Of a stretch of 64,000 nt of DNA, positions 18,675 to 26,507 are shown in pieces; positions within the stretch are counted from its first letter, which is position 1; each line of letters starts with the position of its first letter. A model generated the notes under the pieces. It did no database searches and was not told the DNA's origin. It saw only the letters and a program-made list of their open reading frames with translations. Source of the stretch: Achromobacter pestifer. GTDB lineage: Bacteria; Pseudomonadota; Gammaproteobacteria; Burkholderiales; Burkholderiaceae_B. A program made the translations under genes and the position numbers. The DNA is taken from positions 124,001 to 188,000 of the forward strand of contig NZ_CADIJX010000004.1 in the NCBI RefSeq assembly GCF_902859625.1, written 5' to 3'.

Positions 18675-19478
18675 TTAGAAAGCGGGAATGAGGGAACCCT
18701 TGAATTCCTTCTCGATGTAGGCGCGTACCTCGGGGGACTGGTACGCGGACACCAGCTTTTTTACCCAGGGCTGGTCGCGGTCTTTCGTGCGCACGGCAAT
18801 CACGTTGGCATAGGGGCCGTCGGCCGCCTCGCGTCCGATCGCGTCGCGCGCCGGCACCAGGCCTGCCTGCTCGGCGTAATCGTTATTGATGGAGGCTGCC
18901 GTCAGGTCGTCCAGCGACCGGGGCAGCTGGGCGGCGTCCAGCGCCACCAACTTGATCTTGCGCGGGTTGGACACCACATCCAGCGGCGTTGCAGTGTTCT
19001 TCTGCTCGGCTTCCGGCTTCAAGGTAATGATCTTGTAGGCCGCCAGCAGACGCAGCGCGCGATTGCCGTTGGAGGGATCGTTCTGAATGCCGACCGACGC
19101 GCCTTCGGGCAGATCGTTCAGCGATTTGATCTTGCGGGAATAGAAGCCCAGCGGGGCCGTGATGGTCAGGCCGACGGGAACGATATCGAAGCCACGCGCC
19201 TTGATCTGGTTTTCCAGGAACGGCTTGTGCTGAAAAGCGTTGGCGTCAAGATCGCCCGCGTTGAGCGCGGCGTTGGGCAGTTGATAGTCGTTGAATTTGA
19301 CGAGCTTGATGGTCAGGCCGTCGCGAGCGGCAACTTGCTGGACCACATCGAAGATCTTCTCGGCGGTGCCGACCGAGATGCCCACCGTGATCGTGGATTT
19401 CTCTGCGGCCCCGGCGGGTGATGCAAAGGCGACACCAAGCACGGTGGCGGCGGTAAACAGGCGGAGCAGCGATGACAT
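18675..19478 (-). CDS. NlpA/MetQ-family substrate-binding protein, operon leader
   Basis: Periplasmic binding protein of 267 residues, first gene of the organosulfur operon. The signal peptide ends PAGA-AEK with no lipobox cysteine. NlpA-family blocks include IKLVKFNDYQLPNAALNAGDLDANAFQH, VGIQNDPSNGNRALRLLAAYKIITL and KLVALDAAQLPRSLDDLTAASINNDYAEQAG. It occupies the place where sulfonate operons usually carry ssuA, which is missing here. It is clearly related to, but distinct from, the MetQ at 12484-13311. It may have replaced SsuA as receptor for the SsuBC importer, or may be a second receptor for MetNI. Confidence 0.88.
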   Translation of the reverse strand: MSSLLRLFTAATVLGVAFASPAGAAEKSTITVGISVGTAEKIFDVVQQVAARDGLTIKLVKFNDYQLPNAALNAGDLDANAFQHKPFLENQIKARGFDIVPVGLTITAPLGFYSRKIKSLNDLPEGASVGIQNDPSNGNRALRLLAAYKIITLKPEAEQKNTATPLDVVSNPRKIKLVALDAAQLPRSLDDLTAASINNDYAEQAGLVPARDAIGREAADGPYANVIAVRTKDRDQPWVKKLVSAYQSPEVRAYIEKEFKGSLIPAF

Positions 19479-19838
19479 TGTCTTGTTCCAGGGATTGGAA
19501 AGAATGGAACGATTCTGTCATCGCACCGCAGCGGCGAAAAATACTTAGTCGGTATGAAGATATGTCGCGGATGTTGCGCTATCGCGCGGTAACTGCGATT
19601 TGGAAATATGGCGTTATTGCGTGCGGTTGTTAAGGGCGGATGTTTCGGCGAACTTGCAGGAATGACCTGCCATCGTAGGATGGGTGTAGTGCGCTCGGTT
19701 GCTCCCGCGCAAGCCAATGCCTGCCGCACGCAACCCATCGGGCAAGGATGCTGTCGTGGCAGGAGTAGCCAGGCGTTCACCGTTGCTTGATGGGTTGCGC
19801 GCGATGGGCATTCGGGTTCTTGCTTGAGGCGTCTCGCG
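19479..19838. other. Intergenic region upstream of the sulfur operon
   Basis: About 360 bases with no credible gene. The part nearest 19478 should hold the operon promoter; I could not assign -35/-10 boxes or a CysB site with confidence. The rest is taken up by a pair of inverted 66-bp repeats, the second of which runs into the 3' end of the next gene. Confidence 0.6.
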
Positions 19839-19854
19839 CTACACCCATCCTACG
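19674..19854. repeat. Pair of inverted 66-bp repeats with 49-bp spacer
   Basis: Copy A is 19674-19739 and copy B is 19789-19854 on the opposite strand. Both are exactly 66 bases. They share an identical 16-base outer end (CGTAGGATGGGTGTAG) and inner end (CGCAACCCATC), with an aligned AATGCC in the middle. Each copy can also fold on itself through GATGGGT and ACCCATC. This is the layout of a miniature interspersed or REP-like element. I recall similar GTAGGATGGGT/ACCCATC elements from other beta- and gammaproteobacteria, but cannot search here. Confidence 0.8.
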
Positions 19855-21218
19855 GTCTGTTTCGTGCCTTTTCGTCCTACGTGTTCCGGCGGCAGCTCGG
19901 CCCTGCCCGCGCCGAACAGCTTCTCTCGCAGCGGTCCTTCCGCATACGCGGTCTTGTAGGAGCCGCGGCTTTGCAGCTCGGGCACCACCAGATCGATGAA
20001 ATCGCCATAGCATTCGGGCGTCACGGTGCGGGCCAGATTGAAGCCGTCGATATCCGTCTCGGCCACCCAGGATTCCAGCTCATCGGCCACCTGCGCGGCG
20101 CTGCCCACCAGTGCCGGGTATCTGCCGCCCAGCGCCATGTCGGCCAGCAGGTCTGTCACCGTCCGATCCGTCCGGGAAACCGTCAGATGCTTCACCGCCG
20201 ACTCGATTGCGTTGTTCTTGACGTAGCGGATCGGTTCGTCCGCCCCATAGCGTGAAAAATCGATTCCCGTCGAACTGGCATAGTGCGCCAGGCCGGCTTC
20301 CGCATTCGCGTAGCGCAGGTACTCGGCATGCTTGGCGCGGGCGTCCGCCTCCGTCCTGCCCACCACGGCCGTCACGCCCATGAAGAACTTGATTTCGCGC
20401 GGATCCCGGCCTTCTCGGGCGACCGCCGCGCGCACCTCAGCCACCAGCTTGCGCAAGCCTTCCTTCGTCTGGCTCGACACGAACACGCATTCGGCATGGC
20501 GCGCGGCAAACGCCTGGCCACGTCCCGATGAACCTGCCTGATAGAGCACCGGCGTGCGCTGCGGCGACGGTTCCGACAAGTGAAAGCCCTGCACCTTGTA
20601 ATACTTGCCCTGGTGGTCCACCCGGCGCACGGCCGCGGGGTCCGCATAGACGCGCGCCGGCTTGTCGGCCTTCACGGCGTTGCGATCCCAGCTGTCTTCC
20701 CAGAGCTTGTAGGTCACTTCAAGGAATTCATCGGCGCGGTCGTAGCGTTCGTCGTGCGCAATCTGCTCGGACAGGCCCATCGCGCGCGCGGCGCTTTCCA
20801 GATAGCCCGTGACGACGTTCCACCCCATCCTGCCTTGAGTCAGATGGTCAAGGGTCGAGAAGCGGCGTGCCAGCAGGTACGGCGCTTCATAGGTGAGATT
20901 CACCGTGACGCCAAACCCCAGATTCCGCGTGACCGCCGCCATGGCGGAAATGGTCAACAGCGGGTCGTTCACCGGAAGTTGAATCGATTCACGCAACGTC
21001 AAGTCGGCCGAGTCCTGGTAGACGTCATACACGCCCACGATGTCAGCCAGGAACAGCCCGTCAAACAGGCCGCGCTCAAGCAACTTCGCCAGATCGGTCC
21101 AGTAATCCAGGGTCTTGTACTGGGTCGATGTGTCCCGCGGATGCGTCCACAGGCCGTGATTGATGTGTCCCACGCAGTTCATGTTGAATGCGTTCAGGAG
21201 GATTTGCTTCTTCGCCAT
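19839..21218 (-). CDS. DszA/NtaA/SnaA-family flavin-dependent monooxygenase
   Basis: Luciferase-like monooxygenase of 459 residues in the branch of dibenzothiophene-sulfone and nitrilotriacetate monooxygenases. Typical blocks are AKLLERGLFDGLFLADIVGVYD, GFGVTVNLTYEAPYLLARRFSTLDHLTQGRMGWNVVTGYLESAARAMG, HDERYDRADEFLEVTYKLWEDSW and PVLYQAGSSGRGQAFAARHAECVF. It should use FMNH2 from a separate reductase. The ATG at 21218 has GGAA nine bases upstream; a TTG six codons earlier is possible. Its stop codon and last residues (VGWV) are formed by the end of the inverted repeat. It follows two SfnB-like genes and is probably in one operon with them. Confidence 0.87.
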   Translation of the reverse strand: MAKKQILLNAFNMNCVGHINHGLWTHPRDTSTQYKTLDYWTDLAKLLERGLFDGLFLADIVGVYDVYQDSADLTLRESIQLPVNDPLLTISAMAAVTRNLGFGVTVNLTYEAPYLLARRFSTLDHLTQGRMGWNVVTGYLESAARAMGLSEQIAHDERYDRADEFLEVTYKLWEDSWDRNAVKADKPARVYADPAAVRRVDHQGKYYKVQGFHLSEPSPQRTPVLYQAGSSGRGQAFAARHAECVFVSSQTKEGLRKLVAEVRAAVAREGRDPREIKFFMGVTAVVGRTEADARAKHAEYLRYANAEAGLAHYASSTGIDFSRYGADEPIRYVKNNAIESAVKHLTVSRTDRTVTDLLADMALGGRYPALVGSAAQVADELESWVAETDIDGFNLARTVTPECYGDFIDLVVPELQSRGSYKTAYAEGPLREKLFGAGRAELPPEHVGRKGTKQTVGWV

Positions 21219-21238
21219 GATGTGCGGTTCCGTCAAGA

Positions 21239-22456
21239 TCAGGTCGTGCCAACGCGGCCAGGCGCGATGTCGTTCAAGTAGTAGTTGCCGACGGCGTGCC
21301 GCTTCCAGCGCACCGGATCATGCAGCGTGTGCGTGCGCGCGTTGCGCCAGTGCCGGTCCAGGTTCAGGTGGTCCAACGTGGATTGCGCGCCGGCCAGTTC
21401 AAACAGCTTGGTGCCCGCGGCAAGCGAGGCCTCCGTTGTCAGCGCACGGGCTTCCGCCACGGCGATGGCGGCGGCCGCCACCGTGGCGGGCGTGCTGCTG
21501 GCGGTAGCCACGTCAAGCACCCGCCCGGCTCGCGCGACCAGCGCGCGGGCCGCGTCCAGGCGGATGGACAGACGGCCGAACTCGCTGATGGTCAGCGGAT
21601 CGTCCGCGGCTCGTTCGACGTTGGCGTCGATCCATGGCCGCGAGCGCTCGCGCACGAACGTCACGGCGTCCGCCAAGGCGGCCTGGCCGATCCCCAGATC
21701 GATGGCCGCGTGAATGATCTGGGCCAGCGGCTTGATCGTATTGGGCGGCCCGGCAGGGTCCGCCAACAGCAACACGTCCTCGGCTGGCACCGCCACATCC
21801 TTGAAATGCACGGTGCCGCTGCCGGTGACGCGCTGGCCGAAGCCCGACCAGTCGTCGATGATTTCCACGCCCGGACTGTCGCGACGCACGATGGCCAGCC
21901 GCTGAATGCCGTCCGTGTCCACGACGGCTGTCGGAATCCACTGGGCGTACAGCGCGCCCGTGCAATAGAACTTGCTGCCATTGATGCGCCATCCCCCTTG
22001 CGGATCGGGGGTCAGGCTGGTGCGGCGTTCAGCAGCGGTACGTGTGCCGGTTTCGGCCAGCGCATTGCCGAAGCGTTCGCCGGCAAGCGCCCTCGCATAG
22101 AAGCGGCGGTGCTGATCCGCGTTGCCGTTCACCCGCAGCACTTCCAGCGCGTAGTAGTGGTTTTGCGGAATCTGGCCCAACGAGCCGTCGGCAGCCGAGA
22201 TGATGGCCGTGACTTCCGCCAGCGTCACCCGCGATACGCCGGCCCCGCCGTGGTCACGCGGCACCGTAATGCCCCACAAGCCGGATTGGGAGTAACGCTC
22301 CAGCTCAGGCAATGGAAGACGGCGTTCGCGATCGCGCTGCGAAGCCTCGCGCGCGAAGTCTTCAGCCAGCGTGCGTGCCACATCCAGCGCCTGCCTGTCG
22401 TTGTCGATAATCGCCGCGCGGCGCGGCGCCAGGGTTGAGATCTTTTCGTATGGCAT
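21239..22456 (-). CDS. SfnB-like sulfur acquisition oxidoreductase (middle copy)
   Basis: Acyl-CoA-dehydrogenase-fold flavoenzyme of 405 residues, SfnB type. It shows GLWGITVPRDHGGAGVSRVTLAEVTAIISAADGSLGQIPQNHYYALEVL, NGSKFYCTGALYAQWIPTAVVD and the C-terminal HWRNARTHTLHDPVRWKRHAVGNYYL block. The start MPYEKIS at 22456 lies 4 bases after the stop of the neighbouring paralogue at 22461, so it is co-transcribed and probably coupled. It shares much of its length with that paralogue, which points to a tandem duplication. The role is inferred as oxidation of an organosulfur compound together with the DszA-like enzyme. Confidence 0.87.
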   Translation of the reverse strand: MPYEKISTLAPRRAAIIDNDRQALDVARTLAEDFAREASQRDRERRLPLPELERYSQSGLWGITVPRDHGGAGVSRVTLAEVTAIISAADGSLGQIPQNHYYALEVLRVNGNADQHRRFYARALAGERFGNALAETGTRTAAERRTSLTPDPQGGWRINGSKFYCTGALYAQWIPTAVVDTDGIQRLAIVRRDSPGVEIIDDWSGFGQRVTGSGTVHFKDVAVPAEDVLLLADPAGPPNTIKPLAQIIHAAIDLGIGQAALADAVTFVRERSRPWIDANVERAADDPLTISEFGRLSIRLDAARALVARAGRVLDVATASSTPATVAAAAIAVAEARALTTEASLAAGTKLFELAGAQSTLDHLNLDRHWRNARTHTLHDPVRWKRHAVGNYYLNDIAPGRVGTT

Positions 22457-22460
22457 CGCG

Positions 22461-23702
22461 TCAGATCCAGGAATGGCGATTGGGCCGCTGGCCGTTGAGC
22501 ACGTAGTTGCCCACCGCGTGATACTTCCATCGCACCGGGTCGTGCAGCGTATGCGTGCGCGCATTGCGCCAGTGCCTGTCCAGATTGAATTCGGCCAGCG
22601 ACGCCCGCGCGCCAGACAATTCAAACAGTTTCTCGCTGGCGGCCAACGCAACCTCGGTGGACACGGCCTTGGCGCGCGCGACGGCGATCGACGCCGCGGC
22701 CACGTCGTCGGCATCCAGCGTGCGGCCCCGTGCGTCATCCAGAAACCGCGCGGCTTCCGTCAAGAGCGCCTGGCTGGCGTGCAGGTCGATGTACAACTGC
22801 CCCACGTCGGCAATCACGTAAGGGTCCTGCGTGGCGCGTTCGACATTCGCCTCCGCCCATGGACGCGCGCGTTCGCGCAGAAAGGTCACGGCGTCCTGCA
22901 ACGCACCCTCGGCGATGCCAACGTCGATTGCAGCCTGGATCAGTTGCGCGAATGGCCCTTGCAGGACCGGCGCCTGTTGCGCCTTCCACGCGGGCAGGAT
23001 GCTGTCCGCCTCCACGCGCACCTGATCAAGCAGCACCGTCCCGCTGGCGGTCGTGCGTTGGCCAAAGCTGGACCAGTCGTCCACCACCGAAAGGCCCGGC
23101 GTGCCGCGTTCCAGAATGACCGTGACCAGACGGCCTTCGGTGTCCAGCACCTTGGACGGTATCCAATGCGCGAACAGCGCACCCGTCGAGTAGAACTTGC
23201 GCCCGCTGACGCGATAGCCCTCGCCGTCGGGCACCAGACGCGCTTCGATGTCGCGCGTGTTCTTCGTGTGACGTTCTGGTCCGGCGTTGCCCAGCCGGCG
23301 GCCGGCCAGCACGCCCTCGTAGTAGTGGCGTTGCTGCGCGGGCGATCCCGTCAGCCGCAAGAGGTTCAAGAAGCCGAAATGGTTCTGCGGAATCTGGCCC
23401 AGGGACGGGTCCGCCGCGCTGATGAGGCGGAACACGTCGGCCAACGTCACGTGAGAGACGTCGGCGCCGCCATATTCACGCGGCACGGTGATGCCGCCCA
23501 GCCCGCTGGCTGAATAGCGTTCGATCTCACGCCAGGGCAGGCCGCGCTCACGGTCGCGCTGCGCCGCGCCCAGCGCGAAATCGGCCGCCAGCGCTTGCGC
23601 GGCTTCGATGGCATGGGCGTCGTCGCGAATGCGGGCGGCGGGCACAAGGCGCGGCGCCTCATCCCCTTCCTGAATTGAGGTGGTGCTTGAAGCGTGCGGC
23701 AT
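22461..23702 (-). CDS. SfnB-like sulfur acquisition oxidoreductase (promoter-proximal copy)
   Basis: Flavoenzyme of 413 residues, SfnB type, first gene of a three-gene operon. Blocks: GLGGITVPREYGGADVSHVTLADVFRLISAADPSLGQIPQNHFGFLNLLRLTG, SGRKFYSTGALFAHWIPSKVLD and HWRNARTHTLHDPVRWKYHAVGNYVLNG. The start is uncertain: ATG 23702 has a GGGG stretch upstream, ATG 23717 has none. The gene is transcribed away from the putative diiron protein gene at 23925, and the roughly 220 bases between them should hold both promoters. Confidence 0.86.
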   Translation of the reverse strand: MPHASSTTSIQEGDEAPRLVPAARIRDDAHAIEAAQALAADFALGAAQRDRERGLPWREIERYSASGLGGITVPREYGGADVSHVTLADVFRLISAADPSLGQIPQNHFGFLNLLRLTGSPAQQRHYYEGVLAGRRLGNAGPERHTKNTRDIEARLVPDGEGYRVSGRKFYSTGALFAHWIPSKVLDTEGRLVTVILERGTPGLSVVDDWSSFGQRTTASGTVLLDQVRVEADSILPAWKAQQAPVLQGPFAQLIQAAIDVGIAEGALQDAVTFLRERARPWAEANVERATQDPYVIADVGQLYIDLHASQALLTEAARFLDDARGRTLDADDVAAASIAVARAKAVSTEVALAASEKLFELSGARASLAEFNLDRHWRNARTHTLHDPVRWKYHAVGNYVLNGQRPNRHSWI

Positions 23703-23924
23703 GTTGCGCCCCGGCATTGGGAAAACATGCAGCCTATCGGGGCGTCGTCGCGCACGGAAGGACGGAATTCTTATGCGGTTATTTGAAATCGGTATATGCG
23801 CCTGACGCCGCCTTCGCCCCTTGTTAGCAAGCGCGATCCGCACATAACGAAATCACCAAAGAATGTTTGCGGACGGTATCGGCGCTTGCTTAGAGTCGAG
23901 GCTTTTCCGCGTCCACCACCCGCC

Positions 23925-24761
23925 ATGCCTGAACTGGATTTCCCCCGACCGACCTTGACGCTGGATTATGACGGCGCGCTGGAAGCCCGGTTGTTCGACG
24001 ATATCCGCCTGACCGTCGCGCCGCACATCCCGCCCGCACGGATCGATCCCCCGCGTGATCTGGCCAACCGCGACGAGCGCTTTGCCGCCGCGGATTACGC
24101 CGTCTGGAACACCGTACACGATCTGTTCATCACCCAGGTCGCGGCCCACGCCATTGCCGGCCTGTTCAAGGACGACACCGAATTTCAATTCGCGCTGGCC
24201 CGCCAGCTTGGCGATGACGGCGCCCACGCGGAATTCTCGCGCGGACGCGCCTGGGCATTGCGGGGAGCCGATCCGCTGGACCAGGTTGAGCGAGGCGTGC
24301 AGGAATCCTGGGACTTGATCGGCGGGTTCGCGCTACGCAACTGGCAGAATTTCCTGGCCTGGCAGTTCCACTACGAGCACTACATCCTGGCACGCCTGTT
24401 CGTGAACCGGCGCACGGCGCGAGTGCTGGATTTTGGCCACCGCGAGTTCGGCGAAAACCGCATCCTGCCCGATGAGGAAGCGCACCGCATCCGCATCACG
24501 CAATGGTGGCTGAACAAGCTGGATCGGGCAGACCCCGCGCAGCGCGAGGACTGGGTGGCGGGCCTGATCCAGGCGGACGAAGACGTCCAGCGCAGGCTAG
24601 GCCCATACCTGCGTGATTCCTGGCAGTTGAACCAGCGCGCCACCGGTCTGGACACCCGCAACCATATCGCGCTGTACGACGCCTGGCGCCGCGAGCTTCT
24701 GGCCACGCTGGTCCGGCGCGACCCCGCCGATCTTCCCTCCCTGACCAGCCTGGCCGCCTGA
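23925..24761 (+). CDS. Uncharacterized protein, possible ferritin-like diiron fold
   Basis: A 278-residue, mostly helical protein that I cannot place in a named family. It has two (Asp/Glu)-x2-His motifs in helical surroundings: D98-G-A-H101 (ARQLGDDGAHAEFS) and E184-E-A-H187 (ILPDEEAHRIRITQWW). Between them lies H149-Y-E151-H152 (AWQFHYEHYILARLF). This arrangement resembles ferritin-like non-haem diiron proteins, but I have no alignment to prove it. No signal peptide. The start at 23925 begins MPELDFP; there is no obvious Shine-Dalgarno. It heads the operon of a Dpp-type ABC importer and is divergent from DszA/SfnB-like enzymes, which suggests a part in organosulfur metabolism. Confidence 0.55.
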   Translation: MPELDFPRPTLTLDYDGALEARLFDDIRLTVAPHIPPARIDPPRDLANRDERFAAADYAVWNTVHDLFITQVAAHAIAGLFKDDTEFQFALARQLGDDGAHAEFSRGRAWALRGADPLDQVERGVQESWDLIGGFALRNWQNFLAWQFHYEHYILARLFVNRRTARVLDFGHREFGENRILPDEEAHRIRITQWWLNKLDRADPAQREDWVAGLIQADEDVQRRLGPYLRDSWQLNQRATGLDTRNHIALYDAWRRELLATLVRRDPADLPSLTSLAA

Positions 24762-24799
24762 AACATCCGGCCGCACCCCATTTGACGAAGGAAACCTTC

Positions 24800-26488
24800 A
24801 TGACGCAGCAACTGCCCCCCGCTGGCGAAGCCGGCCACGCGGACGAACCCGCCAACCCTCTGCGCCGCTGGCTGATGAGCGCAGGCGCCCTGATGGGTGC
24901 AAGCGCCCTCTTTCCCAATGTGATCTTCGCGCCCGCCTACGCCGACACCCAGAGCCTGCCCAATACGATCGATGGCGCGGCGCGCGGCGGCGTGCTCAAC
25001 GCGGTCGTCCACCCGGAGCCGCCGACGCTGGCCTTCTATCTGAATTCGTCCACGCCCACCGGCGCGGTTGCCAGCAAGATTTTCGACGGACTGGTGGAAT
25101 ACGGGCCCGACTTGAAGCCGCGCCCCGTATTGGCTGAAAGCTGGAGCGTGTCCGAGGACGGCAAGACCCTGACCTTCAAACTGCGCCAGGGCGTGCTGTG
25201 GCACGACGGCAAACCGTTCACCTCGGCCGACGTCAAATGGTCGGCGGAAGAGATCTGGCTAAAGCATGCGCCCAGCGCGCGGCGCGTGTTCCAGTATTTG
25301 CAGAAAGTCGAGACGCCCGACGACCACACCGTCGTGCTGCACCTGTCGCAGCCCACGCCAGTGGCATTGAATGCCATCGACTCACTGGGCGCACCCATCC
25401 TGCCGCGCCATCTGTTCGCCGGCACGGACATTCAGAACAACCCGTACAACAACAAGCCGATCGGTACCGGCCCCTTCGTGTTCAAGGAATGGAACCGGGG
25501 CAACTACATCGTGCTGGAGAAGAACGACAAATACTGGCAACCGGAACGCCCCTATCTGGACCGCATCGTCTGGAAGATCATTCCCGATGTGTCCGGACGC
25601 GCCACCGCGCTGGAGACGGGTGGCGTCGCCTACGGCGAACGCAACCCGGTCGCCTTCACGGACGCGACGCGGCTGTCCAAGCTGCCCAAGCTGGCGGTGG
25701 ACACCTCGGGCTACAACGGTTTTGCCGCCTGGCTCTGGCTGGAAGCCAACCTGCGCGACCCCATCCTGTCCAATCTGAAGGTCCGCCAGGCCATCGCGCA
25801 CGCCGTCAATAAACAGGTACTGGTGAAGACGGTATGGAATGGCTATGCCGAACCCTTCGTCAGCCCCGTGCCTTCGCTGGTCAAGCCGTATCACAACCCC
25901 AACGTGCAGCAGTATCCGTACGATCCGGCGCTGGCCGAAAAGCTGCTGGACGAAGCGGGCTACCCGCGAAAGGCCGACGGCTGGCGCTTTGCCCTGACCC
26001 ACGACTACATCCCCTTTGGCGACGACTACCGGCGCACTGGCGAATTCGTGCGGCAGGCGCTGCGCAAGATCGGCATCGACGTGACCTTGCGCGGCTTGGA
26101 CCTGGCCACCTGGACGCGCAACGTCTTCACCGACTACAACTTCCAGCTCATCAGTTCCTGGGGCACGGTGCTGATCGATCCGCAACTGGGCGTGGAGACG
26201 CGCTACTGGAGCAAGGCCGAGGCCAAGGGGACGCCCTGGTACAACGTGTCGGGCTACAACAACCCCGACATGGACCGCGCGATCGAAGCCGCGCAGGTCG
26301 AGACCGATCCCAAGAAGCGCATCGACCAGTACAACGAGGTGCAGCGTCTGGCGCAACGCGATCTGCCGCTGATCGGCCTGTTCGAGTTCCGCTGGTTCGG
26401 TGTCTGGGACAAGCAGTTGCGCAACGTGACCGACGCTTCATCGCATTCGCGCAACAACTTCGCCAATGTCTGGCTGGGCAAGGCCTGA
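24800..26488 (+). CDS. Tat-exported peptide/nickel-type ABC substrate-binding protein
   Basis: A 562-residue family 5 extracellular binding protein (DppA/OppA type). The N-terminus has a twin-arginine signal (NPLRRWLMSAGALMGASALFP), unusual for this family. Family blocks: SKIFDGLVEYGPDLKPRPVLAESW, SEDGKTLTFKLRQGVLWHDGKPFTSADVKWS, GTGPFVFKEWNRGNYIVLEKNDKYW. The start at 24800 has AAGGAA upstream; a TTG at 24782 is also open. I recall a family of such binding proteins found beside LLM monooxygenases and SfnB-like genes in Klebsiella (KPN_01854 type); this protein may belong to it. First transport gene of a four-gene importer. Confidence 0.88.
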   Translation: MTQQLPPAGEAGHADEPANPLRRWLMSAGALMGASALFPNVIFAPAYADTQSLPNTIDGAARGGVLNAVVHPEPPTLAFYLNSSTPTGAVASKIFDGLVEYGPDLKPRPVLAESWSVSEDGKTLTFKLRQGVLWHDGKPFTSADVKWSAEEIWLKHAPSARRVFQYLQKVETPDDHTVVLHLSQPTPVALNAIDSLGAPILPRHLFAGTDIQNNPYNNKPIGTGPFVFKEWNRGNYIVLEKNDKYWQPERPYLDRIVWKIIPDVSGRATALETGGVAYGERNPVAFTDATRLSKLPKLAVDTSGYNGFAAWLWLEANLRDPILSNLKVRQAIAHAVNKQVLVKTVWNGYAEPFVSPVPSLVKPYHNPNVQQYPYDPALAEKLLDEAGYPRKADGWRFALTHDYIPFGDDYRRTGEFVRQALRKIGIDVTLRGLDLATWTRNVFTDYNFQLISSWGTVLIDPQLGVETRYWSKAEAKGTPWYNVSGYNNPDMDRAIEAAQVETDPKKRIDQYNEVQRLAQRDLPLIGLFEFRWFGVWDKQLRNVTDASSHSRNNFANVWLGKA

Positions 26489-26507
26489 CGGCCGCCGGAA
26501 ATTCGCC

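Noticed and set aside
19490-19600. CysB or sigma-54 site upstream of the sulfur operon
   Set aside because: I looked for TGGCAC-N5-TTGC and for recognizable CysB half-sites and found nothing convincing.
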